Assembly (NCBI RefSeq): GCF_035594125.1
Contig: NC_087151.1
Span: 33,373,693-33,437,692, forward strand
From: Scylla paramamosain
Taxonomy: Eukaryota; Arthropoda; Malacostraca; Decapoda; Portunidae
DNA: 64,000 bases
Direction of reading: 5' to 3'
A program made the position numbers and the translations under genes. How positions within the stretch are numbered: position 1 is the first letter of the stretch; each line of letters opens with the position of its first letter. The notes under the pieces were generated by a model, which had not been told where the DNA came from, searched no databases, and saw only the letters and a list, made by a program, of their open reading frames with translations. This document shows positions 22,891-41,189 of the stretch, in pieces.

Positions 22891-23182
22891 TTTTCTTTCC
22901 GCACGATTTCTAACCTTCAGAGTGTGTGCTTTTGATGACCTTGGTGGTGTGCGGGTCAGAGTGGCAAGAGGAACGTTGTTGGTAATGGTCGTCAGTACTG
23001 ACCCGTAGAATGCATTTGTGCGGTACATTATGGCTCTCTACCTCTAGATATGAAATTTCATTGCAAATCATAATGTCAAGCACCAAATTCCTTATAATTA
23101 TTAAGTAATCAGTCATCTCTGTCTCAAATTTTCGGTATTTATACATAAGGGGCTCAAGAAAGGATCGGCAAATTTTCACTCT

Positions 23183-23290
23183 GTATAAGAAAATAAGGAA
23201 AGCAGCAAAAAAAGCTATTAGGCCTACACGTGGCAGTCTCTGTGCGAAATCTACCTACCTACATCCACCTATCCTCCTCATCGTATACAT
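23183..23290 (+). repeat. Dispersed repeat R1, copy 2
   Basis: It reads TATAAGAAAATAAGGAAAGC, then TTAGGCCTACACGTGGCAGT and GCGAAATCTACCTACC, in register with 49982-50055. The match is about 70-75% by eye over 75 bases. It is non-coding, and its element class is unknown to me. Confidence 0.7.
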
Positions 23291-24530
<1,240 letters not shown>

Positions 24531-24556
24531 GTGTGTGTGTGTGTGTGTGTGTGTGT
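24531..24556 (+). repeat. (GT)n short array
   Basis: About 13 GT units. Confidence 0.92.
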
Positions 24557-25982
24557 AGGCGGAGTATCACCACTTTAGCTAACACTAATATACAAACTAC
24601 TTGTAACTGCCACTAACACTTCCACTCTCAACAATACCACAGTCTGTATTTATCTGTTGCTATTATTTGCATTTTTATACGAATTTATGGAGAGCTTTTT
24701 CTGCAGATACCTTCCTTGGAAGTGTAATCTATAAATTTGTTCAGAGGAGGAGAGACACTGGAGCTTCATGATCTCCTTTAGTTTTGCTTGGAGTGTCTGT
24801 GGTGCATCCTAAAGGCCCATTCATTTCTTGCACAAATAAACGTTAAAGTCTGATACAGCCTATGAAAACTGCTTCAACAGATCCACAATAATTCAGAGAC
24901 ATTGTACTATACTTAACCTTTAATAACATCTGCTTATCTTTCACCATCAAACGAAATGGAGAAATCATATGTTTTCGGGAAGAGAATATCGTTTGGTGCC
25001 CTCCCGTTGCGTTTCGTCATGTGTCGCGCAACCCTACATGGTCCGGTAGGGTTGGCAGGCCTGGTGTTTCGTCAGGTTGGAGCGGCACAGTGAGCGTTGC
25101 GAAATTTGTGATGTGCTGCCGATAACAAGGAGAGGCATGCGAGGGTACGGTGCTGGGCTGTCATACCTAAAAAGTAATGCCATTATATGTAGTGGCGTCA
25201 TATTGTTTCAAACGCAATTTTTTATTGTGGTGGTAGTGGTGGTAGGAGGACGAGAAGAGAGAGGATGGCAATGGAGTGTAATAAAAAATCAAATGGACTC
25301 TTACATATATAATCTCAACATTTTATAAGTCAATCTGGTCTCGTTATAATGAATTAATTGTAGAAAAACTGTCAATCTGCCCTGCCTCCATCCTTCCCTT
25401 CCTGTCTTCCTGCTTCTCATCCCTTTCTTTCTATTTCTTCCTTCTCTCCCCTGTTCTTCCTACATGCCTCCCTGTTACTTTCCTGTTTCTTTCCATATGC
25501 TTCTCCCTCCCTCGCTCCCTTCTTCCCTCTCACTTCTGTTTATCCCTCTTTCTTGTTCATTCGTTCTCTCCTTTCCCTCTTACCAATCTTTCTCCATTCC
25601 TTCGTTCCTCCTGCACCTCATCCTGCATGCGTCCCTCCTGCTATCCTCCCTTCCTCTTTCTGTCTCCACATCCATTCCTGTCTCCCTCTTTCTCCCCCAC
25701 CCTTGGCCAGTCCTCGTGTCATTATCAGAGTGTTGAGAAGTGCCAGCCCACAGAAAGATTACCCGCCATGTCGATATTTCAAGGGCCAGCGAGGACTAAT
25801 GTGATGGGGTTTCATTTGAAGTGCATATTAGGAACGAGAGCCAAAGGATGATTATTAGGGAGGTGGCCTGAAATTATTGCCATTACCGTCACTTGGCATT
25901 CCGTTACGCCACTTGTTTTTTTTTTTTTTTAACTCATTCACGTACAGGATGAGATGTTATCTTGATTTTTTTTCTTCTTTTG

Positions 25983-26090
25983 AGAGAGAGAGAGAGAGAG
26001 AAGTTTAAATGTTAAGCCTTTTTTACATTTCTTTTTGTTCTTGTTCTTCTTTTGCTCTTTATCACCACTGAATGCATATTATTTCTTCTA

Positions 26091-26185
<95 letters not shown>
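25983..26185 (+). repeat. (GA)n 25983-26001 and (TC)n 26094-26185
   Basis: A short GA array, then a pure 92-bp TC array. They are complementary in type, about 90 bases apart. Confidence 0.94.
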
Positions 26186-26188
<3 letters not shown>

Positions 26189-26456
26189 GCATCTTGATAT
26201 TTAGAACAACTAAAGAATATTCCACATCTTCATTTCCTTATCTTTACATGTGTTTTACTTCACAAAGACCTGTAATTTATGTGTCAGTAATCTTGTTATA
26301 CATTTGAAAAGGAAAGAATTTACCCGAAAATCTTAGAGGAGTGAAGAGTGATGTATCATGTGTGTTTTCATTCTTTAAAGCGCAAGTCAAGAAGGATAAC
26401 AGTGTAACACCTGTTGAGTGATGATAGTTGAAAAGTTGTCCATACAAATAAGGAGC

Positions 26457-26482
26457 AACAACAACAACAACAACAACAACAA
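26457..26482 (+). repeat. (CAA)n short array
   Basis: About eight CAA units. Confidence 0.9.
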
Positions 26483-27965
26483 CGCTCCGTTTTGCTATCA
26501 GATATTATCGACTTCATAGTTTTCTTATATAATTTTTAAGCGCCCATTTTTCGTGTTGTGGAAGGAAAGTATAGTCTTTACTTACGGGACCATAAGTGTT
26601 AGATTACGCAACGCTTTACTTTCTTACTCACTTTTTTTTTTTTTTTTTTGTGCTGTTATGTCGGCCTTCACTTACCAGACTAGGGAAGGTTTCCCCTTTC
26701 CACGCGAGATTACAAGGTGAAGTGTGACAGACTTCCGAGAATTAGTGAGCCGCTGTGTTCCCTTCTAGTAGCTGATGACTCGCTCGCAGGGTAGTTTTTA
26801 TGAGTATTGATGATGAAGTGATTGCACCGACGATAAGCGAGGAAGGATCTTTTTTTTTTTTTGTCTTTCCTTTATATTTGTATATATATTAGTTCCAGTG
26901 TTGATTAATGTCTTCGGGGCTTTGTTGTCAGGTGGTGGTGCGTCTTTCTGGAGGATCGGTGGAGGCTAGTGGAGACTGATAGAGATACTAGCGATGGTCT
27001 GTGACTCGCGAGGGAAGGTAATTAAATAGAAAACCGATTATGCTGAGCAAGCCGGATCGCTCTTTTTGTATTTTTAAACAACGAGAACAATATGTAAACA
27101 GTTACGAGGGAAAAGTTTTAACGATGATAATTAGTCAAACTACTTGAAAATGAAAGATGAATATATTTTGTTCCGCGGTATCTTTTCTGTGCATCAAGCC
27201 GCGGCGAGGGGGCACGGTGTAATCAAAGCGATATGACCCTCCACGTGTGTGAAAGGGAGGCGATCTTGTGTGGGGCCTGGAGCAGCCACCACATCAATAT
27301 CTGTTATTGGCACCGGGCTCCTTAATTCACCAGTGTGCGCGTCTGGTTGATTATTACTGTTTTCTACCACTCGCCCGGCCGTGCTCCCCAGACCAGAGTT
27401 ATCCGGAGCAGGTATTACTGCGGTACGTGTCTGCGCGAGAGGTGCTTGACAGCGGTACGTGCGTGAGCCCTGCGATACCCGCCCAGCCTCTCTTTCCACA
27501 AAGCCGTACAATGGAGGCCACGCCAAATGGGCAACATGTAGGCAAATGTAATCCACTCCAGGATGTGTGGAAACCGGTAGAGGTGGGGGGAAGTTTCACT
27601 TTTCTTTTGGCCATCACCAGTTACTGCACCGCTGCCTCTCTTTAGGTCTTGTGAGTGAAAAAAGATGAGTAATTATTTTATTCTGCCTCTCTCTCCTCTC
27701 TGTCTCTCACTTTCTTCATAGTTGTTCAACTTTGTGTTTTGTTTTCCTGTGCTATTTATGGCAGGTATTGACTAATAACTTTTCCTTTTTCTATTGCTTT
27801 GTAGGTGGTGATTTCGCAAGGTGATAAACCGTCTTTCATGAAGTTTTGCAATTCAGCAGTTTCCATCCCTGATAGATTCCCACCCTTCACTGGAAGAATG
27901 CTTAGTACTCGTAGTGTTGAGGATGCTTTTAGTTTCTATTTTTTTTTCTTTTTACTTGAATGACG

Positions 27966-27968
<3 letters not shown>

Positions 27969-28008
<40 letters not shown>
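27969..28008 (+). repeat. (CT)n array, 40 bp
   Basis: Pure CT array. Confidence 0.94.
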
Positions 28009-28011
<3 letters not shown>

Positions 28012-28954
28012 ATTAAGTGCTTTCAATGAAACTCTTTGTTAGTTAATACGTCTGATCAATGGTTAGCTTTTCATTTATCTCTACAGTTCATTTTGTCCTT
28101 GGCCCATGTGAATGTCTAGACTGGCAAGTGGCAGATTCAACGCTCATTTTACAGAAGGAAGGTCTTTTTTTCAGCCGATAGCTTTTATCACTTGATTGGT
28201 GAATTTATTCCGGTCATCCACCACTCGTCTCGCACGTGTCCTGGTCACAGTCCTATGCAGGGTACAGTGCCCTAGCAACTGTGATTCTGTATATTTATGT
28301 ATGCACTTATCAAATCATGTCATTATATTATATTCTTGTAGTATCATTCCATCTTATTTCATTCATCTGTTTCCAGGGAGAGATTTCAAACATTTTCCTC
28401 TCTTTTTCCTTCCAAACCTCCATGCCTCCCACTCCCTTTCTGCCGCGAAAAGATCAAATGTATCCAAGCCGTTGACATGAACAGATAGTGCTGGTTTTCT
28501 TGAATTACTCTGAAGTACTATTGACCCGCGACGGACCTGTGGGAGCTACACACCTGAGACGGCCTCCCTTTCTCTCTCGTTTCCTTCCTTCCTTCCTTCT
28601 TTCTTTCAACCCTTCCATCTCCGTACGTTCCTTCTGTCCACTTCTTTGTCCATCTGTCCTCTCCTCCTCTCAGACGCACCTCTCCGCCCTCCTTCACGCA
28701 CTCGTCCTCCCCACTCACCCCACTTAATCCCTCCGCCTGTGTATACCCTCGCCGTACCCTCGCTCTCCCCTGCTCTCCTCCGTGCCTAAGGGCTTGCTAG
28801 TGCGTAGTCTGATACTATCCTGATTCTCCCGACAAATGGAGCGGCTGATGTTATAGTACAAGGTCGTCTCCTTGTCTCTTGGTACACTGGTAGGTGGCCG
28901 GGGGGTTTGTTTTGTTTATTTCGTTGTGATGTTTGGTTCTGTCATCATCGGTAC

Positions 28955-28956
<2 letters not shown>

Positions 28957-29000
<44 letters not shown>

Positions 29001-29112
29001 CTTCTTCTTCTTCTTGTTCTTGTTGTTGTTGTCGTTCTTGTTGTTGTTGTCGTCATCATCTTTATTATAATCGTCGTTGTCGTCATTATCATCCTCATTT
29101 TTGTCATCGTTG

Positions 29113-29166
<54 letters not shown>
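28957..29166 (+). repeat. Compound trinucleotide TTG-TTC-GTC-TCA tract
   Basis: (TTG)n at 28957-29000 is followed by TTC units, mixed TTG/TCG/TCA, and (CAT)n at 29113-29166. Poly-Val, poly-Cys, poly-His and poly-Met frames here are artefacts. Confidence 0.94.
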
Positions 29167-30533
29167 CCTGCTCTCCACCTCTTTATTGTCTATTTGTCGT
29201 GCCTTTTATCATTTTTTACTTGCTATTCTATTGTTCCAATCTTCCAAATATTATATGTTCTCTACATGACGTCTATCCATATCAATATCTCGTCAGCTTT
29301 AATCTGCTCCCTGTTTCATAACGTTCCTTTCCTATCTCTTCCTAATGACAGGTCAAGAAAAACCAGTAAACTGTGTGATTTCATTTATTAAGAACGTGTA
29401 TGGGGTTTTTGTTGTTTGTAATGCAGAAGGTGCGATGTATTCCCTCTCGCAGTGCAGTCGTGGGTAGAGAATAACTTAACTCCGCAAACTTTAACGTGTT
29501 TTGCGTCTTCCCTCTATCTTAAGTCCTCTCATCTACTAAAAATCTATCAACAGTCAGGTCACGTAAGGAGACTCAACAGATCAGAGGACTTTTAAAGGGG
29601 AAAGGATATTGGAAGAGAGTGTGGCACGTTAGTAGACTTCTGACTATTCGTACCGACAGTAACTATACGTACGAGTACATGTGTCGTCCACTTCACATGC
29701 GTCCTGCTCAGCGTTGTTCCTCGCAGTGGTAATGAAAAGCGTACTGGGAAGTGGACGGCCCTCGGCTGGCGTGCAAGTATGGCATGGGTTACGAGTGCGT
29801 CCGTGTGTGTGTCATATAATTCGCCCATCGTGTAATTGCGCCGCGCTCTCTTGCACAATACCACAAGGCCATAAGGAACTAAAGAAGAAGAAGAAAAAAA
29901 TCTATTTACTTTTCCTATATTCCATTTTCGAACCGAGCACTTGTTCCGCTCCAGCCATTATGAAACAGCGAGCGTCATTTGCGACAACAAGAGTTTTACG
30001 CCAGCATTTGATTACGAGAATTATGTACGTGGTGAGTGCAATTGTTGTCGGTAGCTGTTCTTTGTGCATCTGGCAACCCCGGCAAGGCTGTGAGGGAAGG
30101 AGAGGGAGAGAGGATGGGAGGACGAGGGAGACTGGGTATGGTAAGGATAGAGGAGGAGAAGGGTGAGGAGGGAGAGGTCACACAGCCAGGTGTTCAGCAG
30201 GTGTGTCTGGTTCATGTTAATTAATTACCTGTGGTGTTGAGTGTATTAATCCATCCAGTGAAAAAATGGTCTCATTTTTCGGTATAGGTTCTAAACAAGT
30301 GATCGTTGTTATCAGTACTTTTCTGTTTTTATTTATTTATTTATTTATTTCTCTGTTTATTTATCCCCACTTAAATTTGTCTATCTACGAGTATATATCT
30401 ATCTGTTTATCGATCTACTTATCTATCTATCTATCTTTGTTTGTCTCTGTCTCTCTGTCTGTCTGTCTGTCTGGTAATTTATTTATTAACTTATAATTTA
30501 TTCTGTGTGCGTCATCGGTTCCGTGTGTCATTT

Positions 30534-30572
<39 letters not shown>

Positions 30573-32647
30573 CGAATATAGCAGTTGTCAGTGTTAATAA
30601 CAGGCAGTGTCATGCCAATGTTTCCAGTGGTCATGCATGTACTGAACGCCGCCATCACGCGTATTTGCATGGCAGTGGAATAATTTAGTAAGTGGAATAA
30701 TAAGTAAAATAAATAAATTCGTACAGGAAACAATTCGTAAAACAGTACAGTATTTGTAAAACAAGATGAGATCCTCATCCAGCGGTGGTGTTTGTGTGCG
30801 GCGCCACAAACTCTTATGTAATTGGGATGACTGGGATGAATTAAGGGCGGGTACCTCGAGGAATCTTGCTCTGGTGGTAAGGTCTAAACATGTCCTGAGG
30901 TGCGTTGCTCTCCTCGGTGTCATGACGCAGAGGGAGGCAGCGGTGGGATCAAGACCGTGTGGAGTTTAGCCGTGACGTTTACCTCATTGTCCTTGACCTT
31001 TGCATCTGTGATGTGTTTATCTGAAGATTCCTGGCTAGTGTATCTCCGCTGCCCGAGTTTCTTCCCTTGCATGTCACATTGTGTAGGTATTCATCGACCA
31101 TGTGTTTACTGATCACCCACATGTCTGAATGTCTATATTTGTATTTATCTAAGGAAACAGATGAACAAGTAGGCAAATATATAGATAGATGAGTAGAGAT
31201 AAAAAAATAAATAAAGTACTTATCATTATCGTCCCTATCAACTTTTACAACTGTACAGATGTCTCACTTAACCTTTTCCCCGATTTTTGGCACTGTGCCA
31301 GCTTTGCCAGCACACACAACACGCTCATCTTTCATTCTCCCGCCTGGTCTCTCTGTGGTCTACTAACATATCATTATTTTCTCTGCTCATGTATTCAGCA
31401 GACACTGCAGTCCCAAGTTGTTGTGGTGATGATGATAGAACTGCCACGTCAGAAATAGCATTGTACTCATCATAAATGGATGCAGGAGCCGTGAAGCATT
31501 ACTCTCTTCTCTGGGAAAAGAAAATATGAAATGCAGCTTTTCTGCCACGTTGTATAACGTATATGATAGATTCTTGTGTGTTTCTATTGTTTCATGCTAT
31601 CAAAGGGCATATTTATTCCTCCGTTACCGACAACGAAATCTGTGCAGGATTACCTTGATCAGTAGCTAAAATGTTGAGGATCTCAGCAGGTAGTAAAAGT
31701 ATACGTAATTTAATCAGGAAACTCTAAATGAGATGCTGAGATGCTCGCGGCGAGGTGGTTCCATCCCGGAGCATTGTCCTGCCGCTCCTCAGGGATTCAA
31801 GGAAATGTTGAAGTCGTCAGGTCATGAAACTTGTGCTGCATGAGGTAGACCTGCAGGTACACTTTGTAGGCATTCGTCTGTGTGATGAATTCTTCTGTGG
31901 CGGTCCGTGAGTCCACCAGGCAGATGAGGAACACCGAATGCTAATGTATTTAAAGCAAGTTTGAACACTTGGATTATCTAAGGGCGCTGCAACTTAGCGT
32001 AATATTACCTTTTAAAAACGTTAATCTAATTCTACGAGTTATAATTGGGGCGGTTTTAAAATTGACAAAAAGTATGCAGTTGATTATGTAAAGTTTGATT
32101 AATTGCATACTGGCAGTCCCGAGAGTCCTCGTTACGCTGAGGACTGTCTCGGCCCGGTCGCCCCACGCTGCTCAGCCCAGCCCTGCCCTCCTCAGCCCGC
32201 CCTCCGCCACCACCCATTATTCATAGTGACTTTTACATCTCCCTTTCTTCCTTCTAATCTCACAAGAGTCTGCAGCAGATATTTTTCTCCCTTTTTTTCT
32301 AATACTGGTTTGTACATTATTTATGTGTTTGTTCTTCCCACAGTCTCTCACTCTTTGACGCACTACTGAAAAATTATTATTGGTGTTCATCTCTACCAGC
32401 TACTATTTATTTTAACCTTTTCCTTAAGCTGTACTTGCTGAAACTATATTTTTTCTGTGCCTATGACGTCTGTTTTCCTGTCACAAGGGTCAGTGTAGTA
32501 AGAAAAACATCCAGCTAGTGAAGGAAAATAGTAATATATATTACTTTCATCGTTACTTCCAACAAACAGACGCCGTTCCGTAACGAGTGTGAGGAATCCT
32601 AAAGCTAAACTGATTTGCTGGTATTGCACTTCCTTCAGACCTTCTTT

Positions 32648-32650
<3 letters not shown>
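29167..32650. other. Unique DNA, no gene seen
   Basis: AT-rich to mixed. ATTT and ATCT tetranucleotide tracts at 30330-30480. Several 60-160 codon frames show no recognisable motif. Confidence 0.5.
30536..30571 (+). repeat. (GT)n array, 36 bp
   Basis: Pure GT array. It is preceded at 30330-30480 by ATTT and ATCT/GTCT tetranucleotide tracts. Confidence 0.93.

Positions 32651-32723
<73 letters not shown>
32651..32723 (+). repeat. (GA)n array, 73 bp
   Basis: Pure GA array. Confidence 0.96.
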
Positions 32724-32726
<3 letters not shown>

Positions 32727-35030
32727 AATTTTAATTCAAACTTAGGTAATGACACTGCTGAATAGGAAGAAGCCACCTCAGTAGTGATGGCACAAACCCT
32801 CGGTCAGAGCCAAGCCAGCTAGTGTTGCTGCTGTCATCGTGTTGCGTTGTGGTCAAGGTGGGGAAAGCAAAGACGTAAACCTTTTGCCTGATAACTTGCT
32901 TTCACTTACTTTCTCTCGATATTTTTGTTTGATGCATGAATTGTTTGAATAATAATCTTTTAAAATCATATAAATCATATATATATTTAAAATAATCTTT
33001 TTAAAATATGAGGTCGGTGATAAAATGTACCAAATATTAAAGTTTTCAATACACTAAAGTAAGTATTCACTAAGCTCTTCGTTCAATGTATCAATATTTT
33101 TCTTGCAAATAATATTAATATTAAACAATACCTCAATCCTGATATCATTATATACTACCGAGACACACGCACGTACCCTAGAGACACGCGCACACAGGCA
33201 TGGCTCCCGCCAGAGCAACGAAAGCGCACTCATACCAAAGTCACAAAGTAATAATTGAGGTTCTCGTGGCCATAAAAGATAATGTTCACTGAAAATAGTT
33301 CATAATTCCCCTGCAGTTCGATAATGCCTCGTGTAAAAGTGGTGTGTGTATTGTGACGGCGTGCTGATTTGTTCCCGTAGGATTAACACGTGGCGGGGAA
33401 CACTGCACGTCCCTTACTCGTGTAGGTGTGGCCAAATGACAAACAGGTTTTCATTGTGTAACGAAGTAATGAAAACGCTAGTTTATTTCTTACCTAAAAT
33501 ATTATACGTAGGTTATTTTCACATCACGTACATTAAGATGATATGTATCCGTAACCTGATGAACAGTGGGATTACCAAGGCTGCGTGTTGGCATAATACC
33601 AGTCCATTACTTGCTGCTCTACTGATGTTCTATTCTCATTGCTGGAGGTATCTAGAAACTTACTCTAGTGGCTGTATGTGCGCTGACGTACTGTACACGG
33701 CAGGATGAACTGAGTCAGGATGGCGAGTTACGTGGCTTGATTCAATCCCAGTCTTAACTACTGGAGAGGTCTTGTACTGGAATCTTATAAGCTGATGCTA
33801 AAAAAGCACGGCACTTCATCGATTGTGTCACCATGCCGGGAAGGCGACAGTAACGTGCAGCATTATTCTTGATGCGATGTGCACGATTGTATATATGATG
33901 GCGTCCGTTAATGAAATATTGAGTCTTAGGTAAAGAAAAATTATTTTGATTTAATTGTATTTGCTGAAAGTATTGCTTGAATTCATACATTTTGTGGAGG
34001 TGTGTATCAAGGTGCATATTGAGAGGGAAAAATACATCTGTTTAAAGAGTTAAAGAACGTGTAAAACTTGCTCCTAAAACAACAAAGGACCAGATCACCA
34101 ACTGCCTGCAACAGTCAAGAGTGTGAGAGTTGTGCCGCAGCAGGAATATCCTTGAGGCACGAGAGATAAGGATGGACTGAAAGAGTAAAGGATTTATGTA
34201 ACAGTTCTATCGTATAATGTAAATCATACAAGTTAACTGATTCCTCAATGTAATTTACGTTAAGGTATATGTATTTCTTAAATTTCAACAAAAGCTGACC
34301 AGTGAAGTCTGGAAAAAAGAAAAGAAAAGAAAATCCGAATGAAACTAATAAGTATAATAATCATTATGTTTGGTCGCTGTGCACGGCGTGTTGAGCGTGA
34401 TGAGCTACAGTACTATTCTATGTATTTATCTCTATTCAACCAGAAGTGTGGAATTCGTACAGCTGTGTTGGCTTTGGGATATTAATGCAACTGTTCCGAA
34501 TGTAAAATGTACTTTATTGTAAAAACACAAAGCAGAAGCACTCATTATGTATCTCTTTGTATTGCAGGCAGCATGCACATAGTATGGCTGTCTGGTATGC
34601 ATCATGGTCGCGCTGCTGCTGAAATGTGTATACAAATTACAAGTTCAGTGACAAACTTTAATAGCAAGAAGAACCACACTCGTCAGCTGCCATTTCATAT
34701 TTAGCGCCACATGTTCCTTGCTTGTTCATTTGATAAGGAAAAAAAGCCTATTTGTGCATCGCAACATTTTGTATCTATTGATTCAAATTACATGTTAGGT
34801 TAACACATCACTCACTGAATGCCTCTCTAACAGCCCACACATACCTGCTTGCCTTGCCACGGGCACCAAGATAAGGTCACCGAGCCCGCCTGTCACGGCA
34901 CCCGGCGCTCCTGTTACTCTTGTCTCGTTTGCCTGTTTGACATTCAGCTCGAGAAAGTGTATCATTTACTTCTTTGGCAAGATTAGCAGCATATTAAAGT
35001 AGTATGGAAAATATATCAACAGTCAACTGC

Positions 35031-35031
<1 letters not shown>

Positions 35032-35074
<43 letters not shown>
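35032..35074 (+). repeat. (GT)n array, 43 bp
   Basis: Pure GT array. Confidence 0.95.
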
Positions 35075-35076
<2 letters not shown>

Positions 35077-35709
35077 ATGGGAAAGTGGATGAGTGCATGG
35101 TGGGATCGGATGTGTAGAGAAGACTTCCTTCCTGCCTCCCCGCCTCCTACCTGGTCCTGCCCCTCGTAGTCCTGGGCAAGAGTGACCAGCAGCAGCCCGC
35201 CTCGACTACTCCTCACTGAGGTTTGATTGTTATGTGTTGAGGGAGGGAGAGGGAACGCTGTTTTTGTTTCCGGTACAGAAAGTTGGGATTTGGTTTTGTA
35301 TTGTGTATTCAGTGCGTTGTGCGGGTGAGGTGGGCCTCATGGGCTGGTTCTTGTGGGCGGCGAGGCTTTGATCGGGCTGCCGCAAAACACACTCACCCTC
35401 GAGGCTGATGTCTGTACTTCAGTGGAAACAATGCCCGGAGCAGGAAGCTACAGACACGTCCCTGCGAAAACATGATTCCTTGCTTGTTTACTGTGACCAG
35501 TCATCCTCAAAGGCTGTAATGCGCACTCTGCCACTGTTTCAGGAATCCGCGAATCGCCAGATAAACCGAATATGACGTACACTTTCATTCATTCCCTTAA
35601 AAATACAACAGAAACGAAAGGAGCACTGCAGCATTTAATGGTTACCCTTTACCAAAGAAGAAATAGAGTTTCGAATCTTCTAAATAATCAGGCAGCACAT
35701 ACTCGTATT

Positions 35710-35711
<2 letters not shown>

Positions 35712-35789
<78 letters not shown>

Positions 35790-35791
35790 TG
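35712..35791 (+). repeat. (GT)n plus (GTGC)n
   Basis: The GT array passes into about five GTGC units and is followed by an A-run at about 35810-35826. Confidence 0.95.
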
Positions 35792-36230
35792 TTTGTTAAC
35801 ATTTTCTATAAAAAAAAAAAAAAAAACTATGAAAGGCATGTGTAGGCGGCAATATTTTATGTGCTAAATAGAATAAATAAATATAAATGTGTCATCTCCG
35901 AAGCTGACTTGAGAGTGCGCCGCTGTGCAGGCCGCCGCAGCGTTTCGTGAGAGGGGGACGCTTGAATGAAGCAGGGAAGATGATCCAGCAGCGTACGAGT
36001 GTTGAGAGTCTGAAGTATCTTTTGGAAGGAGAAACTGAAGCCCACGTGATCTCATAAGCCCACTTCTATGCTCTCTTAAGGCTTACCTTTTGTGCACTGG
36101 TTAAGGAGTCAAGGCTTACCGAGTGGATAAAAAGGGGAAGAAAGAAAGTCTCTGGTGGAAGAAGAGACTATACTAGAAACAGCACCGTAATGGACAGAAT
36201 AACTAGTCTTCTACAATGCCAGACTAGGAG

Positions 36231-36691
36231 CTGCTACTACTACTATTACAACTACAACTGTTAATGCTACCACCACCACCACCACAACTACTACTACTAC
36301 TGCTACTGCTACTACTACTGCTACTACTATACGCTTGAAATTACTCTTGGATTGAAGTATTTTTCAGGGAAGTAAGAGTGTGTAGTGTATGAATTTTGTA
36401 ACGTGTGCCGTCATGCGCTTCTCTCTGCCAGGCGCCAGGACCCCCTAGCCTCCCGAGCCTCACGCCTGGCAAGCCTCCACCACCCTCACCCAGGCTGCTG
36501 CTGCCTTACTGCTTCCTGCTGCACGGCGGTATTTGACTTAATTCTTATTTCTTCTTGGATTCTATTAAAAGAGTGCACTATTGTATTGTTATTATTGATA
36601 CTATTGCTCTTACTGGTGCTGCTGCTGCTACTACTACTACTACTAGTACTACTACTACTACTACTAATAATAATAATAATAATAATAATAT
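36231..36691 (+). repeat. (CTA)/(CTG)/(TAA) trinucleotide tracts
   Basis: A CTA/CCA/GCT tract at 36231-36331, then CTG-CTA-TAA at 36614-36691. The unique DNA between them shows no recognised gene. Confidence 0.9.
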
Positions 36692-36878
36692 TGCTATTGT
36701 TACCATCATTATAATCAATATTTCGTGCATTATACTTCAAGTGGTGTCGAAGAAAACACTACTAGGAGTTATTAAGGCACAGTGATTATCCGGCAATTGA
36801 ATTTGCTCCTATTGCCAAGAAAAGTGAGTGAATGAAAGATGTGAGAGGAAAAGAAGAAACCTACAATAACTTCATAAA

Positions 36879-36880
<2 letters not shown>

Positions 36881-36958
<78 letters not shown>
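36881..36958 (+). repeat. (AC)n array, 78 bp
   Basis: Pure AC array. Confidence 0.96.
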
Positions 36959-36962
<4 letters not shown>

Positions 36963-37356
36963 GTACTCTACCTATGCACAAATGATGGATGGTTCGGTTA
37001 GCTTAACATATTCGGTTAAGCCGTGGCGGAGAGTTGTTCGAGGAACGGGACTGGCCGGGCAGTCACTCGCTAAGGATCGTGTTGATATTAATAGGATCCT
37101 TATCAGTCACGCAGCAACTCACTGAAGGATGATAAGTATCTACCTGGTGACAAGTGAATGGCTTATAGATGAAGATTGTCTGATTGTCCTCTTGTTCGTT
37201 ACGCAGCTTCTGTTAAAGTGTAGTGTGAAGTGTTCTGGTTTCTATACTAGGAGTTTCATGGAATCAATTAATAGTTCTAAGGAAGTGGGGAGAATCAGAA
37301 AACGGAACATATCTATTATCAAGTACATATTGTAAGTATTCGACTTAAAACTCTCT

Positions 37357-37365
37357 CCACACACA

Positions 37366-37399
<34 letters not shown>
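37357..37399 (+). repeat. (AC)n array with one AT interruption
   Basis: About 20 AC units in two blocks. Confidence 0.93.
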
Positions 37400-37758
37400 G
37401 CGCAAGGTATACATATAACAAAAAAGGAAAATAAAAGACCATAATACTTTTTATATCAAAATTTTACTGAATCTGGGAAAAAAAGAAAAACAAAAAAACT
37501 TGCAAACAGATGCGGTTCGGCTGAAAAGGACCAAAATAACAGAGTTTTGGTTCACAAGTTCCTTTTGCAGCAAACGCCAGGCGCATGTTTTTTTGGAGAA
37601 GCAAAGCGGAATAAAAATAGTGAAAGAAAGTACGAGTAGTTTTTGCAGCTTTGTACTAAAGGGGATGACGCTGGACAGGCCCACTCTAAGTGTAAGGACA
37701 GAGTGAGGGAGAGGAAGGGAATAGAGAGGAGAGGGAAGAGTGAAGAGAGTGAGCGAGT

Positions 37759-37761
37759 AGA

Positions 37762-37855
<94 letters not shown>

Positions 37856-37919
37856 AAAGTGAGTAGAAAGAAGAAAGCTATTAGGGAGGAGGGAAAGTGA
37901 ATAGAGAGGATAGAGTGGG

Positions 37920-37998
<79 letters not shown>
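37759..37998 (+). repeat. (AG)n arrays 37759-37852 and 37924-37998
   Basis: Two AG arrays with one ACAG interruption in the first. They are separated by purine-rich sequence, making an almost pure purine strand for about 300 bases. Confidence 0.95.
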
Positions 37999-40931
<2,933 letters not shown>

Positions 40932-41050
40932 CCATCATCACCACCATCATCATCACCATTATCATCACCATCACCACCACCATCACCATTATTATCACCA
41001 TTATCACCACCATCACCACCATCATCACCATCATCACCATCACCACTACC
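40932..41050 (+). repeat. (CAT)/(CAC) trinucleotide tract
   Basis: CATCAT, CACCAT and TATCAC triplets read as poly-His on the plus strand and poly-Met/Val on the minus strand; this is an artefact. Confidence 0.92.
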
Positions 41051-41189
41051 ACTCCATTTCCAGCGATAAGGACAATGAATGGTCCATTAAAGTGGTAATT
41101 AATCAATCGATGAATTAATTGAAATGCTTGAACCAAAAAAAAAATGACACCAAAAGACCACATCAATAACCCAGTATTCCCAGCCACAC

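Larger units (their letters stand above)
24557..27968. other. Mostly unique DNA with C/T-rich and GC-rich patches
   Basis: C/T-rich low-complexity sequence at 25375-25700, T-runs at 25917, 26632 and 26850, and a GC-richer block at 27195-27640 open on both strands. No domain was recognised. Confidence 0.5.
32724..36230. other. Unique DNA, no gene seen
   Basis: Largest low-repeat stretch of the window apart from two GT arrays. A near-direct repeat AATAATCTTTT...AAAAT occurs at about 32949 and 32988. No coding or RNA gene was recognised. Confidence 0.5.

Noticed and set aside
33346..33708. A 120-codon plus-strand gene
   Set aside because: Cys- and Tyr-rich without recognisable motifs; most likely a chance open frame.
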